Notes under the pieces: model-generated
Database searches by the model: none
Told to the model about the DNA's origin: nothing
What the model saw: only the letters and a program-made list of their open reading frames with translations
In this document: piece after piece, positions 13,900-14,504 of the stretch
Layout: each line of letters begins with the position of its first letter
Position numbering within the stretch: position 1 is the first letter of the stretch
Translations under genes and position numbers: made by a program
Assembly: GCA_948663505.1 (NCBI GenBank)
Contig: CAPNAQ010000030.1
Location: 1-14,504, forward strand
Reading direction: 5' to 3'
Length of the DNA: 14,504 bases
DNA from: an uncultured Clostridia bacterium
Lineage (GTDB): Bacteria; Bacillota; Clostridia; TANB77; CAG-508

Positions 13900-14071
13900 A
13901 CGAAAAATAGGAAATACCTCATTAAAAATGAGGGCAGGAAAGCGAGTGTTCACACATCGCCTATACACATTGAAGGGCAAGCCTTCAAGAGTTAATAAAG
14001 AAACAAAAATTTTAAGCAAATATGATGCAGAAATTCACCGAGTGAACTGGTTCAAACCCGCTATTCTTCGT
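13900..14071 (+). ncRNA. Predicted structured non-coding RNA with a tRNA-like T-loop
   Basis: About 172 bases whose ends pair: ACGAAAAATAG (13900-13910) with CTATTCTTCGT (14061-14071), 10 of 11 pairs. Inside are several strong hairpins: CCTCAT/ATGAGG (13917-13933); GCGA-TGT/ACA-TCGC (13942-13960) with a one-base bulge; TTGAAGG/CCTTCAA (13970-13988); and TTCAC/GTGAA (14034-14046). Last, GG-TTCAAAC-CC (14049-14059) has a loop matching the tRNA T-loop consensus TTCRANY. No protein frame fits the region, and it is richer in G and C than its surroundings. An elongated RNA with T-loop features recalls clostridial regulatory RNAs such as the raiA motif, but I cannot confirm a family. The strand is chosen because the G-U-tolerant and loop features are sensible on plus; no good promoter is visible. 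Confidence 0.5.
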
Positions 14072-14153
14072 TAAAGTTAAAAATAGTGAACTAAAAATTT
14101 GAAAAAGTTCACTCATTTTAGGCAAAAGTTCACTGAGTGTACTAAAAATTTGA
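14041..14153. repeat. Cluster of AGTGAACT / AGTTCACT repeats
   Basis: AGTGAACT occurs at 14041-14048 and 14085-14092, its complement AGTTCACT at 14106-14113 and 14127-14134, and a variant AGTGTACT at 14136-14143. Two copies extend to an 18-base direct repeat, AGTG[A/T]ACTAAAAATTTGA, at 14085-14102 and 14136-14153. Two others share AAAAGTTCACT at 14103-14113 and 14124-14134. The copies at 14085 and 14106 could form an 8-bp stem with a 13-base loop. Confidence 0.65.
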
Positions 14154-14161
14154 TAAAATAT

Positions 14162-14504
14162 TGGATTTAGGTCAAGTATTTAGACACATTTTTTTACACT
14201 TTTTTATAAAGATTATGCTGTTTTTTCATAGTACAATCTTTCTTTTTCATTTGGTGTAATATATCCTAAACTACTATGTATTCTTTTGTTGTTATACCAA
14301 CTTTCTATAAATTCAAATATTGCTAATCTTCCTTCTTCAAATGTTACGTAACTTCTTTGATTTACTTCTTCTTTCTTTAATATGGCATTGAAGCTTTCCA
14401 TACTTGCATTATCATATGGATATCCTTTTTTACTATATGAATGCTTTATTTTTAGTGTTTTTAATAGTTCTTCATAATCATTTGATGTATATTGACTTCC
14501 TAAA
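14162..14504 (-). mobile_element. IS3-family insertion sequence, 3' end (continues beyond the window)
   Basis: The transposase reading frame enters from the right edge and ends at 14213. A likely outer end is TGGATTTAGGTCAAG from 14162, beginning with TG as IS3-family ends do. The IS then runs past 14504. The other inverted repeat lies outside the window, so the exact end and the target duplication cannot be proven. Confidence 0.6.
14213..14504 (-). CDS. IS3-family transposase OrfB (DDE), C-terminal part; N-terminus outside window
   Basis: The frame is open to the window edge, giving about 97 residues starting LGSQYTSNDYEELLKTLKI; the ATG at 14401 is internal. The motif GSQYTS follows the second catalytic aspartate (just outside the window), and KKGYPYDNASMESFNAILKK contains the catalytic glutamate (in MESF), at the D-35-E spacing typical of the rve-type IS3/IS150 catalytic domain. 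The C-terminal YNNKRIHSSLGYITPNEKE is the standard end of OrfB, so the 3' end is complete. OrfB is usually made by programmed frameshifting from orfA, which would lie upstream outside the window. The protein appears undamaged here, so the element may be active. Confidence 0.9.
   Translation of the reverse strand, partial: LGSQYTSNDYEELLKTLKIKHSYSKKGYPYDNASMESFNAILKKEEVNQRSYVTFEEGRLAIFEFIESWYNNKRIHSSLGYITPNEKERLYYEKTA

Noticed and set aside
13900..14153. CRISPR array or tracr-like element
   Set aside because: The repeats are short, irregularly spaced and in both orientations, and no cas genes are visible.

Overview
The window is very AT-rich, mostly A/T-ending in codon choice, and uses the standard code (TGG for Trp, TGA as stop). 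It carries clostridial hallmarks: a TasA-like secreted protein, ChW-like repeats, a DUF1836 regulator and a nitronate monooxygenase with a C-terminal cysteine cluster. It most likely comes from a low-GC Firmicute of the class Clostridia, perhaps an uncultured gut lineage. This is inferred from protein families and composition; no marker gene fixes the species.

Layout: (1) 1-1880: the end of a cell-surface operon, with the 3' part of a TasA/camelysin-like protein, then a secreted Ig-like/ChW-like protein that may start at an unusual AUU codon, then a hairpin terminator. (2) 1959-2164: a perfect-consensus promoter, a hairpin leader and tRNA-Gln(CTG). (3) 2173-3909: a DUF1836 regulator and a flavin-dependent nitronate monooxygenase-type enzyme, divergently transcribed. 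(4) 4087-7860: a pilin-like membrane protein, the DNA helicase RecD2 (broken by one extra base close to its C-terminal helicase motifs) and ComFC. This is a DNA-uptake/repair neighbourhood. (5) 7861-7931: two tandem copies of a 29-nt hairpin element, followed by a 652-aa KAP-type P-loop NTPase, a plausible stand-alone defence ATPase, then a small in-frame ORF and a strong terminator. (6) 10417-13735: a tight four-gene operon of hydrolases, namely a HAD nucleotidase fused to a nucleoside hydrolase, a glycerophosphodiester phosphodiesterase, a histidine phosphatase and an HD-domain phosphohydrolase. (7) 13743-14153: a 122-bp imperfect inverted repeat, a likely structured non-coding RNA of about 170 nt with a tRNA-like T-loop, and a cluster of AGTGAACT/AGTTCACT repeats. 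(8) From about 14162 to the window edge: the 3' end of an IS3-family insertion sequence on the minus strand.

How the genes fit together: the hydrolase operon could take a nucleoside monophosphate to nucleoside and then to base plus ribose within one fusion polypeptide. Its partners cleave phosphodiesters and phosphomonoesters, which suggests salvage, house-cleaning or nucleotide depletion. The least explained parts are the hydrolase operon with its fusion, the KAP NTPase with its hairpin pair, and the structured RNA beside the inverted repeat and the IS.
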